64,000 nt of DNA from Ailanthus altissimus (Eukaryota; Streptophyta; Magnoliopsida; Sapindales; Simaroubaceae). Position 1 is the stretch's first letter; the number at the start of each line of letters is the position of its first letter. Position numbers and translations under genes: made by a program. Below, one piece after another: positions 37,750-49,802 of the stretch. The stretch spans positions 23,844,001 through 23,908,000 of the forward strand of contig OX327700.1 of NCBI GenBank assembly GCA_946807835.1. The letters run 5' to 3'. Under the pieces are notes generated by a model, which was given only the letters and a program-made list of their open reading frames with translations, made no database searches and was not told where the DNA came from.

Positions 37750-38579
37750 TGTTAGAATTGGTGATTCAAAATCAAGGTTGAGTTTTGATTTTAATTTAAA
37801 AACTAATAAGAAGTCAACACGAGGATGAGTATGCATTAAACATATGAGAAAGGGACGAGAACAGAAAGTCAAAAGTGAAGAGGTGTGTGAAAGTATTAAG
37901 AGACAAATCTTGATGCCTAAGTCTGAACCTTCAGCATTGTGGCACCGGGAGATCACAATAATGTTACAACATTGAAAGTGTAGCACTGTAATGCCCAATT
38001 TCAGTAATTTTTTATTTTAAGTCGACTTAATTAGTTTAAGTCAGTTTTGGACCTCTTAACATGTAGACTCTTATTCCAACTAGGTTTAGAGTTTTTAGAG
38101 ACGTTTTAAATATTATATAAACCCTTGTAACCCATTATAATTAATTAAGCATCAAAGATGTACATATAAGAGAAAATGGAGAGTTAGGTAGACATTAGAG
38201 TGTTGAGTGTGTGAGAGAATGCAACCATGCGATCACTTGAATATTGAATGCACAAGAGAGTGATGATATATTATTTTAAGAGAGATCTCTGGCTATTCGT
38301 TATATTCCTTAACTAATCTCTTGTGATAGATATTTGTGACCTAAAGTTATTTGTGAATTAGTAATAAAAGAAGTTAGAACCTTGATTTGCTATAAATATA
38401 AGTATTTGATGCTAAACAACGTATATCTTACATCTTATGGTGATTGTTTCTTTATCTCTATTATATGTGATTTTTTATATTCTTAGTTACTTGTAAAAAG
38501 TCTTCCGCAAAGCGGTTTGATGGTTTTAAGGTACTAAATATTAATTTAAAAAATATTAGAGCACGTAAAAATCATGACA
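37750..38579 (+). repeat. Right LTR of the deleted copia, followed by leader-like DNA
   Basis: 830 bp, TGTTAGAATTGGTGATTC ... AATCATGACA. Similarity to the left copy continues past its end: GTAGTATCAG (about 38617-38626) mirrors the primer-site-like GTGGTATTAGG, and CCTAATA follows in both. A true 3' LTR should be followed by host DNA, so a second, truncated element or an LTR-LTR tandem is implied. Confidence 0.65.
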
Positions 38580-38679
38580 AATGGTGTTAGTACTATGACT
38601 AAGATTGATAATTAAGTAGTATCAGTGTAGACTCCTAATAGAGAGTAAATCAAAATTGCACGGAGGAGAGAAACCTAGC

Positions 38680-40255
38680 TAATTGCATTGATCTAGGGCA
38701 ATCCAGATACATCCAAAGTAAGAGGCGGAAAATCTTGCACCACTTAGCAAAACAAGCAGAAGCCTCTAAGCCCTTTTGTTTCCTTCTTCCCTATTTTCTT
38801 TTTTCTATAAGGTTCTAGTAGATCAGTTTATGATTTGGAAGGAACATGAAATAACGAAGACGAGGGAGACAACCTGTTCCTGCTGGTCTTGTTAATTTCC
38901 AGGAGGCTATTGCTGCAATCTTGATACGTGGCTCTTTTTCCTATTTTTTTTTGACAAAAAAAACTTTATTAATACTTCTCTTTGATGATAATCATATTGA
39001 AGCTCTTGTGACAAAATAGATGCGTGTATTGATTGTAGTCTGTATGGGCCGACTTAGAGATTTCCCAACTGTAGGGTAAGGTCAAGAGATCAATGTAATA
39101 GAAATATGTACCTCCTTATAACGTAAAGCATGGACAGAGCTTTTGAGATTACAAGAGAGTAATCCCAATCATTAATGAAGCCAACTAATGTGCTAATGTT
39201 AACGTAACCTTTTTCTTTTGATTAAACCCTAACCCTTATATCTCAGATTAAGGTCAACCTCACACTTAAATTTTAAAAGCATTCTTTTGCCTTCTCCTTT
39301 CAACATTAAGTTATTATATACCAACTGCGACTCTCCCAAAATGTGCATTCCCTCTCTAGAGCCCCTGCAAAACTGAAGTACTTACTAGAAATTGCCAAAG
39401 ACTGGAGAAGTTAACTTACGTCAATCTTAAAACTGAATTAATCAGTTTGGTTCATTCACGGAACTCAAACTTTTGAGTTGTATTATCAAGTGGAGAAATG
39501 TTAAAAACTTGAGGTTGGTGGGTGCGCTTGAATGTGTAAACCATATGTTTCCTATATACTTCAACTATGTGCACCAGATGATCTAAGGTTGAAATAATTT
39601 ACATCCGAGTCTCTCGAATCTTCTAAATCTGATTATGATTGTAAAAGAGATAATTAGTAAGCATCATTAATTATTATAAAAATTAGAACAAAATCACTAC
39701 TTTGTTGCATTTTCCAACCATTTGAAATGCTTTGTGGATGATACATTCAAAACAGGTCGATTGGATTGATTGTTAATGTGTAATTAAAGCTTCAAGCACT
39801 GATTTTCAAATCTTTCAGAAAAAAAAGCACTGATTTTCAAATAGTTGCATGCTTAAAGTATAGAATAGATATTAACATTGCCATGTACATATACTTCGCA
39901 CGAGTTTTGTATGCGAATTTAATATCTTCTTTATTATTTACGTTCATATCTTCCATGTTATGCATAATTTTCCCTTTGCAACGAACATTAATTAGTAAAA
40001 ATAATCGAAAGGAAACAAAAAGGTTAAATGGGATATTTAGACACGTCAAAAGGACTGAGTACGACAATAATTTGAAGGCAGATATGACTTAACTAAAGTG
40101 ACAATTCATAGTAAGTTGAAGCTGGGCAGCTCTCACTCACATGCATTGGTCTCCCAAATTAACTCTGAGGTCAGGCCTTCCATGTCTTTTCCTCTCTGTG
40201 TTGCTTTGTCATCAGTGTTAATTGTAAATCGCGTGCCCATCTTATCTCTGCCACT
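38680..40255. other. Intergenic DNA upstream of SAUR
   Basis: No gene or mobile element recognised. The last 150 bp before the TATA box contain CATGCA and several CTC-rich runs, which could belong to the SAUR promoter. No canonical TGTCTC auxin element was seen close to the start. Confidence 0.4.
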
Positions 40256-40264
40256 CTACACACT

Positions 40265-40273
40265 CTATATATA
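40265..40273 (+). promoter_or_regulatory. SAUR TATA box
   Basis: CTATATATACATAC at 40264-40277, about 105 bp before the SAUR start codon, predicts transcription start near 40295-40300. Confidence 0.55.
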
Positions 40274-40378
40274 CATACACCAAGCTATCGTCCTAGAAGC
40301 AAGTTGCAAGCAACCACAAAAGCAATTTCCTCATTATCACCAAAGAATAAAAAAAGACACTACCAAAGTCAATTGCTC

Positions 40379-40819
40379 ATGGCTAAGCTCAGAACTAGCA
40401 GCAGCAAGAAGGAGAGTAGCATTGTAAAGCTCAAGATTGTTGTACAAAAGATACATAAGAGTCTTTTGTTGGGTAGGAAATCAAGTTCCTACTGCGATGA
40501 TTACGAAGAAGTTAGTGACTCAAGGTGTGTGCCTGAAGATGTTAAAGAAGGGCACTTTGCAGTGATAGCTGTGGATGGTGAGCAACCAAAGAGATTTGTC
40601 ATTCCATTGAGTTATTTGACTCACCCTAGGTTTTTGATGCTTTTGGAGCAAGCAGCAGAAGAGTATGGATTTGATCATAAGGGTGCACTGGCAATCCCTT
40701 GCCAGCCGCGCGAGCTCGAGAGAATACTATCCGAGCGATGGCAGGAAGGTGACGAGGGTGGCAGCAGCAGTGTTGGTGTCAATTGGAGCAGCCGTGAAAC
40801 AATTCTGCAAAGTTGTTGA
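40379..40819 (+). CDS. SAUR-family protein (SAUR76/77/78-like)
   Basis: Intronless, 146 aa, start at ATG 40379 (MAKLRTSSSKK). An in-frame upstream ATG at 40304 exists but would lie in the leader and precedes no conserved text. The SAUR domain spans about residues 53-120: VPEDVKEGHFAVIAVDGEQP, KRFVIPLSYLTHPRFLMLLE, QAAEEYGFDHKGALAIPCQP. The basic N-terminal region KLKIVVQKIHKSLLLGRK is typical of the SAUR76-78 group. SAUR proteins are small auxin-induced proteins; many inhibit PP2C.D phosphatases, activating plasma-membrane proton pumps and promoting cell expansion. All domain landmarks are present and no break is seen. A degraded paralogue lies inverted at 58619-58948. Confidence 0.93.
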   Translation: MAKLRTSSSKKESSIVKLKIVVQKIHKSLLLGRKSSSYCDDYEEVSDSRCVPEDVKEGHFAVIAVDGEQPKRFVIPLSYLTHPRFLMLLEQAAEEYGFDHKGALAIPCQPRELERILSERWQEGDEGGSSSVGVNWSSRETILQSC

Positions 40820-41057
40820 AACATTAGGTTTTAAGTTGGTTTCATTTTCTTCCTAGTTTTTTAGTTAGTCTCACTTGTAAACTCCACGTCTGATGGTTCT
40901 CTTTCTGATACAAGTTCGAGTTCACGTAATTTTCATATTAATCAAGTTGTTGTTTTGTAAGTTGTAGTACTTCGATTCGAGCAATAAGGAAAAAAAAAAT
41001 TGTAGTTGTTTCCACTTTTTAGAAGCAAAAAATGCTATTTATATTTGCTCTCATTGA

Positions 41058-41060
<3 letters not shown>

Positions 41061-41088
<28 letters not shown>
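41061..41088 (+). repeat. (AT)14 microsatellite
   Basis: An uninterrupted AT dinucleotide run about 240 bp after the SAUR stop codon; likely polymorphic. Confidence 0.95.
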
Positions 41089-41089
41089 T

Positions 41090-42736
41090 GACGTTGATCT
41101 TTAAAAGAAAAAAAAGAAGAAAGGGAAAAAAAATATTTGTTTAATATTTGAAATCAAAGTACTAGCATCTGGTTGAGACAACAAAGTGTATGCTTGATGT
41201 CATCATACTTTTTGCTAATTGCTAATTGATGACTTTCGAAATCGCTAAATTGCTAATTTAATTGTCATCATATGCAACAAAGTAGATATAAGAACTCTGT
41301 GAAGAACTTTTTCTTGTAGGATAAAATTGAAATTTATCGCTGTGATATTACATTGTGAATTGAAATATAATAAACTATACATAAACACAAGAAAGATTTT
41401 ATTAATTAAGAAGAAAAATATATTTAATCACGAGACGTAATAAGCTTTCTTCTTTCCTTAAAAATATGACTAACACTAAAGTAAAAGGCTAAAAAGTCCA
41501 TTCAAAATATGCATTAAGAAAAAAAATCAATGTAAAAAGTTAACAAAACCTATAATTAAAAAAATCGTAGATATTGTAAGGAAATTTTTTAAAGGATTCT
41601 CTCTTAATTTAATCTTATTTAACTTTTAAAAGGACTTTTTATCTCCTAATCTAATTTTACCGAATCTTTAAAGAATTTTTTTTACACTTATATTATATTA
41701 ATTATGTATTATGGAGATTTATTTTATAATTATTTCACTTTTTATCAACTACTAATTTTATGCTAATAAAAATATTACAAGAAAACTCCAATCCTATCAT
41801 GAGACGAAGAGCTGCTCCAACTAGTAGAATCTCAAAAGGGTTCGATTGAGATAAAGAGTAAGAGTACGAACTTATTAGTTAAAAGATTTGTAATACACGC
41901 AATTATTTGATGTATAAAAAATATCAATCATAAATATACAAAATAATAGATGTAAAACTTAAATATTATATTGTATGGTAATTATTGCAGTGTTAATGTG
42001 TTAATCATTGATAAGTTAAATACTAATTGCATAGTAATTATCGTAGTATTAATGTGCTAATCATTGATAAGTATATAAAACTGTCATATTAATGATATTA
42101 ATGATGAATAATATTTAAAATCCATGAGCAAAAGTGTAATTGTTCACGAGCATTTAAAAAAATTGAATACCAACTGGCGATATTTTTGCCTGTTTTCCTG
42201 TTTAGTCAATTTGTTCGAGTAATTCAAGCCACAACTGAATAGTACTTTACATCGACTTATTATAATCATACTTAATCTGTTGTATAAATATAACTTTTAA
42301 ATTCTTATAACATAGGACTAAACTACTCTTCTTATAAATTGAGGAATTTAAATTCAGTACTTTCAAACGGACGAGGATTTGAATTCAACACCTCCGAATA
42401 AATGGTATTAAGTAGTAAGAACATTATGAATGGGATAGTTCAAGCACAGTTTTACATAAAATACCTAAAAATATCTTTGTGCGAAACGTCGCTATTTGTG
42501 TCTATAGGTCCTAGACAATGGAATTAATAATTGATATGAACCAGGGAATGCACTAACTTCAAGAAATTGATTCAAAGGGGTTCCATAAAAGATTTCCCAA
42601 GTGAAATTGTTCTTCTACATATATAATTTCCATCGTACATGCAATGATAGAAATAAAAAGCATCGTGACGTCGATGTAATGTATTAGTTAAACAAAAGAA
42701 AAATAAAAAAGTGTAAAAAGTTCTTCATTAAAATAT
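41090..42736. other. AT-rich intergenic DNA between SAUR and the retrotransposon nest
   Basis: Contains a rough direct repeat near 41965-42080 (GTAATTAT(T/C)G(C/T)AGT followed by AATGTG(T/C)TAATCATTGATAAG, twice, about 60 bp apart). No gene seen. Confidence 0.5.
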
Positions 42737-43355
42737 TTTATTAATTCTTCAACTACAAATAATTAAAAATATAAAATAAAAAAAATAATAATAAAAAAAT
42801 ACAAACAGAACACACAAAACAAAATTTACATAATTCAATAATTACTTATATCTACAATAAATTAAAATTCTAAACTCTTTTATTGACAAAAAATAATTAT
42901 TTCTTACAAAAATCTCTTTTAATATTACAATGAGTACTTTTTTATTTTGGTGATATTTCTCTAGCTAAAATAGTTGCCTATTTACAGCTTTTCTTGTCTT
43001 ATATAAACCTTAGTCTGAATTGTATAAAAATAAAAAAGTTTAAACCAATTAAAATAAAAAAATATGCAAAAGGGGTAATCGCACTAGCGCTGCAACACTC
43101 ACTTCTCAACGCTAGTTCTCTAAGCTCGGGTTTGTAGCACTCATTTTTCCAGTGTTGGAGGTTCTAACTTGAGCTTTGCGGTACCCAAAATGCAATACCA
43201 TGACGCTCAAACCTAAATTTAGCTTCTAGTTCTTAGTCTCTAACTTTGGTCATATCTTCGTTCTTTTCTCTTGCTCTTGATTCTGTATCGACTCTTCCTC
43301 CATGATTTGACTTGTAATCATTTTTTACATAATTTTTAATCACCAATTCCTTTCT
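42737..43355 (-). repeat. 3' LTR of the minus-strand copia
   Basis: Matches 56270-56907 along its length, including the AACACACA(A)GAC-like stretch, CAATGAGTACT, GCAAAAGG(G/A)GTAAT and a GC-rich AGCGCTGCAACACTC segment. The outer TG/CA ends are worn, so limits are good to about 10 bp. Divergence from its partner is considerable. Confidence 0.8.
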
Positions 43356-43439
43356 TGATTCAAAATTTTTAAGGCTTTCCTTTAATCTATCCTCTCCACA
43401 ACATATGTTTCTCTAATCAACGATGATTTCAATTAAGTT

Positions 43440-44083
43440 TTTGTATAAGTCGAACTTAACTAAGATTAATGGCTTAGTCAACATATCTGCACAATTTTTT
43501 CATATCAATAACTTTAGCAGACTAACTTTATCATTTTGTATTATATCTTTGATGAAATGTAACTTTACATCAATTTATTTCAATATCTCATAAAACTCTT
43601 GATGTTTGCTCAAATGTATAATACTTTGACTATTATAATGCACATAAGTTTTTACTTCCTTGGTTATTACTAGCTCTGAACATATATCTTTATCAATATG
43701 GCCTCTTTACTAGCTTTACCAATAGTTATATACTCAGCCTCTGTTGATAGTGCTAAAACATATTGTAAAATTAATTTTTAATACATACATTGCATTTGAA
43801 CACCGTAAAAATAAACTCAGTCAACGACCTTCTTCTGTCAAGGTCATTTACATAATTTGAGTCTACATATCTATTACTATCTCATTATTCGTCCTTTCCC
43901 TTTTGTATAATAGACCATATTTTGACATTTCTTTCAAGTACCTTATTATACATTTAACAGCAAGCCAATGTTTCTTACCTGATTTTTTTTTATATAACTA
44001 CTCACCACGCTTACTGTTTGAGCTATATCCAAACTTATGTATACCATAGCATACATGATGCACCCTATAACGCTCACATATGG
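43440..44083 (-). pseudogene. Copia pol, RT end and RNase H
   Basis: On the minus strand from 44083: SVIGCIMYAMVYTSLDIAQT, then HWLAVKCIIRYLKEM, the block joining RT and RNase H in copia Pol. The stretch ends with ADMLTKPLI near 43460, the usual C-terminus of copia RNase H. Stops and frameshifts in between. Its upstream continuation lies beyond the gypsy, at 51319. Confidence 0.8.
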
Positions 44084-45606
44084 TGTAATATACATGTCTT
44101 AGCAAAAGACATTTAATCTTTTGTTTTGCCATGCTAAGAGTAATTTGCAACATGTGGTACTTGTTTCATTCAGAAACGCAAACCATTTGACAAGCAGGTG
44201 TTTGCTTCATTTTCACCTGTTGGGCCACAACTATTTGGCTTTCCATGATTGGCTTGCATGGGTGGCCAACTTAGCTATAAAGAGAAGTAAATTGCTTCCT
44301 TTTTTTATTCATTCAAATAGAAAAAGAAAAAAGAAAACCGAGAAAGAGAAGAGAAAAAGAAAATGAAAGAAAAAAAAGAAGAAAATAGGAAAGGAATAGA
44401 AAGAAAATAAAGGAAAAATTACAGGAAATGAGTTTGGAGAGTTTGATTTATACTCAGTGACCAAGGAGTAATATCTTCCTGAAATTAGAATATTGTTGTT
44501 TTAGATTTATGATAAATATCGCTACTAACAATATATTTTTATACCCTATGATATAGAAGGAGTGTCGATAGTTGGTAGACCCCAAAATTCGATCCAATTC
44601 AGGATTAGCGCAGTTTTATGAGTGGATAAATATATATATTTATTTATATGATTTTCATACAACAGTTTATGATTTAATTATACATTATCAGATTTATTCA
44701 TGATTTATTTTAAACAAATAAATATTTTATGTTAGCATATTCAGAAATACTTTTAGAATTAATTATAGTATAGTGTATAATTACGTTCGTTACAGAATTA
44801 TATATTTTAGAATAGTTATATTCTATCATATTATGGAGTAGTTTTTGAACCATTAGATAGGTACCCCTCCCATTTAGTATAGTTGCTCTGTGCATGCATT
44901 AAACCAATTTATTTTTCTCTACCCGAGCGATGTAGCATTCCACCGGGTTAGACCAGCTCAGATCCCCCGCTCTGTCTGTGCGTGAGTTACTCCATTAGGT
45001 TATATTAGTTTTTTCCCCGGTACAAATTTGGTGTGGTTTTCAGTATATATATAGTACATGTTTTTAGAGCTACATTACATATATTTAGCTTTAGAACATA
45101 TTTTATGACAGTTTACGCTTCTAGATTTTTAGATTTCTAGCATTTTGTTATGATTTCCAACTTTGTACAGATTTTTATGATAGCTCATATTTCCAGTACA
45201 ATTTTATTGATTACTTAGTATCAATTTCATAATCATTTTATATTACAAATTTCTACGTGTACATTATATATAGTATTATTGAAAAGCTATTATTTACAAT
45301 ACATATAAATTATATAATATTTTTAGATTATGTCCACTCACTGAGCCACAAGCTTACTATTTTTCTATTTTTTTCAGCTTGTTGCAGGAATTCGTGCGAT
45401 GTAATATAGTTTTTACATTTTGAGGTTGGCCCACAACATGTATAGCTGCATGAGTTGTTATGTCTTGTATATTTATATGAACGTGCACATTTTGTTGGGG
45501 CACGTAGTCTTGTTGTATCAGATGCAATTAGTAAAGAATATGTTAGTCCTATGTCATCACAAGATCCGCCTCGATTCCCAAAGAGGGCTTGGGTTGAGTT
45601 CTGTTA
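44084..45606 (+). repeat. 5' LTR of the gypsy
   Basis: 1523 bp, TGTAATATACATGTCTTAGC to ...GAGTTCTGTTA. Contains a purine-rich GAAAAAGAAAAAAG block near 44320-44410 and TATATATATAG near 45043. Co-linear with the 3' LTR, with scattered substitutions. Confidence 0.9.
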
Positions 45607-45899
45607 GTTTGATATCAGAGCATAGTTTTAGATTCTGTAGACCATGACATGATGCATGCATGTTAGAGACATTTGAAAGCATTTTATAGATTTTCATCAT
45701 GTGTCCATATGGCCAACCTCACACGAAACCTGTGGCTAAACTGGGATTTTTTTAGTACTAGAGAGAATTGAGGAACCTATTAGAGAGGAGGTAGTTAAGT
45801 CAATTCTCCTGAACCCAGGCTCAAACTCAACTTAACCATATTATAAAGCAGATACACCCTTAGTTATTGATACAATATGCGATGAGACCTACATATAGA

Positions 45900-48800
45900 T
45901 AGCTTGATAGACCTATTTTTTAGCAGTTTATAGATAAACTTACTCAGATTCTTATAATTATAGTTGTGAGACAAGCACAAAGGCAACTCAGGAGAGAACA
46001 TAATAGAATGTGTTCATAGTTTGGGGGTAGAGAAATTTTCAGGCATTACAAAGCCGGTTGATGCAGAATTATAGCTAACTATAGTGGATCGAATATTTAA
46101 TATTATGAGATGTACTTGTGATGAGAGATTTTCACTTGTCACATTTTTACATGACAGTGGAGCATATCATTGGTGAATGTCAGTTTTACGTAGATATGAA
46201 GGAGTGACTAGTTGAGTTAATTTTTATAAGAGTTTAATGCTAAATGTTTCCATATTGTTTACCAAGACATCCAGGTTAGTAAGTTCTTTAAGTTAGAATA
46301 GGGATTGATCCCAGTGGAAGAGTACGAAAACTGATTTATAGAATTATTAAGATTCACCCCATATACAGTGCAGAATGAGAGGAATAAATGTAAGAAATTT
46401 GATCAAGTTCTTAGAGGTAATATCAGGATAACAGTCATAGCCATAGGACACAGTGATTTCAGTGAGGTAGTAGAAGCTGCGATGAGGGTTGAGTGAATCC
46501 TGTTAGAAACACACAGAGCCCAATCATTCAAGCAGAAACAAGGCCATTGTTGGTCAGTTTGTGAATTCAGTAGTAGTAAAGCACCTAGAGGAGAGACAAC
46601 TCTTGCAAGATATTTGGATAGTCAGCGGTAGAACCAGTGCCCTTTATCAGCAAAAAGGTAGATACAGAGTTCTTTCTAGAATTTTATATCTTCATTTGTT
46701 AGAAGCAATATAGAGAGTCAAAGGCCTCAGGATGGTAGCTATGCCAGTTGAGGAATTATTGTTGGCTGATAGTGTATTTTAGGGATGTGTTATCAGAGCC
46801 ATAGTATTCAAATGGTAGCAAATTGAATCCCTCTTGATATTTATGACTTGTTGTCATATTTAAGATGAATTGGTTAGCTAATCATCATGTTATAATAGAC
46901 TATGACATTCAAAAGACATAAAGAGCTTGATATTCATTTTGTGGAGAGCGATGAGTTCTTTTATTTATGTTATATTTACTATGATTGCCAACTGGTTTGC
47001 TCAGGAATTGATGTTCAGCCTATATCATTGCTACCAGAGTCAGTGCAATTAAATTAAAAGATATTCCAGTGGTCATAGATATTTTTAGATATATTTCCTT
47101 AAGAACTTTCAAGTTTGCAACAAGACAGAGAGAGTGATTTTGGTATTGATTGGTTTCAAGTATAACTCATATATTCAAATTATCATACAGAATGACCCAT
47201 TCAGAGTTAAAAGAATTAAAGATTCAATTACAAGAATTGATAGATAAGGGTTTTATCAGACCATGTGTATTTCCATAAGGAGTACTAGTATTATTTGTTA
47301 AAAAGAATTATAGAACATTGAGGCTATGTATTGATTATCTAGAGCTGAATAAAGTTGTCATATGTAACAAGTACCCACCCCCTCTCATTAATAATTTATT
47401 TGATCAGTTACAGAATGCAAAAGTGTATTCAAAGATTGATATACGATTAGGGTATCATCAGTTGAAGAACAAAGATGCTGATATGTCTAAGACTACCTTC
47501 AGAACTCGATATAGTCATTTTGACTTTTTTAATATTGTCATTTGGGTTGATTAATACTCCAAATGCATTCATTGATCTTATAAATATGGTGTTTTATCCT
47601 TATCTGGATTAGTTTATTATAGTATTTGTTGACGAAATTTTCATATATTTATGCAGTATAAATGAGCATGCAGAGCATTTAAGATTAGTGTCGCAGACTT
47701 TAAAGAATAAATAGTTATATGCTAAATTCAATAAATGTTATTTCTAATAGAGTTACATTTTTAAGCCATGTGATTTCAGTTGATAGAATTTACGAGGATA
47801 CAATCAGTTAGTATAACAAAAGTAAGAAGTTTTCTTAATCTAATAATTATTACTAGAGGTTTCTTAAATATTTCTCTGAGATTCCTACACCTTTGATAAA
47901 GTTAACCAAAAAGAATGTAAAATTTGAGTATACTAATGAATGTGAAGATAGTTTCTAAGAACTCAAGAAGAGATTGACTTTTAACTCTTGTTCTTACACT
48001 TCGATCTGGCACTAAAGGATTCATACTTTACAACAGTGCTTTTACATAGGGATTGTGTTGTGTATTAATGCAGTATGAGAAGGTGATGGCTTATATTTTT
48101 AAACAACTTAAGAAGCATGAGTTGAATTATCCGACCTATGATCTAGAATTGGTAGCAGTAGCTTTTGTATTAAAGACTTGAAAACATTATTATATAGTGT
48201 TACATGTCAGATCTTCCTTCATCGCAAGAGTTTAAAATATTTGTTCATACAGAAGGACCTGAATTTAAGATAACGAAGATGGTTAGAGCTGATAAAAGAT
48301 TATGATTGTACTATTGATTATCATTCAAGCAAGGCTAATGTGGTGGCAAATGCATTCAGTAAGAGTCTTCTAGATTTTTAGCTCATTTGAGAGTGACTTA
48401 TCTTCCACTAATAGTTGAATTGAGATCTACAAGGTTGAATTGTCAATAGATGACTCTAGAGTTCTTCTAGCACATTTTCAAGTTAGTCCTATCTTGATTT
48501 ATCAGATTGAAAGATGTAAGATCATGACCTTAGCATAGTTAAACTTAAGCGAGAGGTAAAGAATGGAATGTGGACTGATTTATTGTTGAGAGGTGTGAGA
48601 CATTACTTATGGGTACCAGACTTTGTGTTCTAAATAACTTAGAATCAAATAAGCAGAATTTAGAAGAAGCTCATAATTCAGCTTATACTATGCATTTTGG
48701 TGGCACAAAGATATTCAATATTATAAGAGAACATTATTGATGGTATGGTATGACAAGAGAGATTGAAAAGTTTGTATCTCACTGCCTAATTTGTCAGTAG

Positions 48801-49720
48801 GTTAAAGTAGAACATCAGAGGTTAGCAAGATTATGTCAGCCACATCTAATTCTTAAGTGGAAGTGGAAGCATATCACCATGAATTTTATTGTTGGACTTT
48901 CACGTACTTGGAGTAGTCATAATAGTATTTAGGTAATTATTGATCAGCTCACGAAGTCAGCTCATTTTCTATCTTGTAAAGTTTCATATTCATTAGACAA
49001 GTTAGCTCATTTGTATATGAGTGGGATTGTACGGTTGTTTAGGGCTGCAATTTTCATTGTCTTAGATAGAGATCCTCAATTCATTTCAAGATTCTAGCTT
49101 AACTTATAGAAGACTTTGAGCACTAAGTTAAATTTCAGTATAGCTTTTCATCTTTAAAAAAAAGGGCAATAAGAGAAAACTATATAGATATTAAAAGACA
49201 TGTTTAGAACCTGTGTTATAGCTTATGAAAAATTCAAGATAATTACTTATCATTGACAAGCGTGTTTATAATAGCAATTACCAGCTTAGTATTCAGATAA
49301 CTCTAGTTTGTTGGGATGAGGTTGGAGTGAGAAAAAACTTATTGGTCCAGAGATTATCTAGGCTATTCATGAGAAGATCAGAATTATCAGAGATAGACTC
49401 AATACAATTAAAGATAGACAGAAGAGTTATGCAAATAAACATCGCAGATAGCATGAGCTTACAATGGATAATAATTTTTTTTCTTTCTCTATAAATCTCT
49501 CCATAAATATGTGTGCTTCATTTAATGGATAGGGGAAATTGAGTCCAAGATTGTTGAGAGGATACTCAGCTAGTTCAATTAAGGTAGAATTGACCTATGA
49601 CGAGGAGCCTGTTCAAATATTAGACTATTACTAACAAGTATTGTGTAATAATATTACTGTACTTGTTAAAATCTTATAGAGAAATCATGCAGTGGAAAAG
49701 GCTATATGAGAGTGTGAGGA
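45900..49720 (+). pseudogene. Gypsy gag-pol pseudogene
   Basis: Broken polyprotein. Recognised in order: gag (46080-46500, with CDERFSLVTFLHDSGAYHW); post-protease block NWLANHHVIIDYDIQK (about 46868-46917); RT (47190-47760, [28 protein letters not shown]); RNase H (47880-48260); integrase zinc finger and core (48640-49000, HCLICQQV-like, then MNFIVGL at 48879-48899 and DQLTKSAHF); chromodomain-like tail (49590-49745, EEPVQILDYY then VLVKIL and RNHAVE). In MNFIVGL the first catalytic Asp of the integrase (normally MDF) is Asn, codon AAT at 48882-48884. Many stops; no product is expected. Confidence 0.88.
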
Positions 49721-49802
49721 TCAGATGAGCATGCTGTATTTCCACTTATTCTAGATAGATATGTAAATTTTGAAGAAGAAATTTTTATAAGGGAAGAGGA
49801 AT

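Larger units (their letters stand above)
35487..38579 (+). mobile_element. Deleted, non-autonomous Ty1/copia element
   Basis: Two related LTRs (35487-36399 and 37750-38579) enclose only about 1.35 kb. The internal part keeps a gag-like start (KKFNGYDDY near 36630) and a stop-broken pre-integrase segment (GMRFVPDLMKNLVSLRVL near 37240-37300), but no integrase, reverse transcriptase or RNase H. A purine-rich AAGAAGAGATT (37739-37749) stands just before the right LTR, as a polypurine tract should. The two LTRs differ by many substitutions and small indels, so the insertion is old. Confidence 0.8.
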
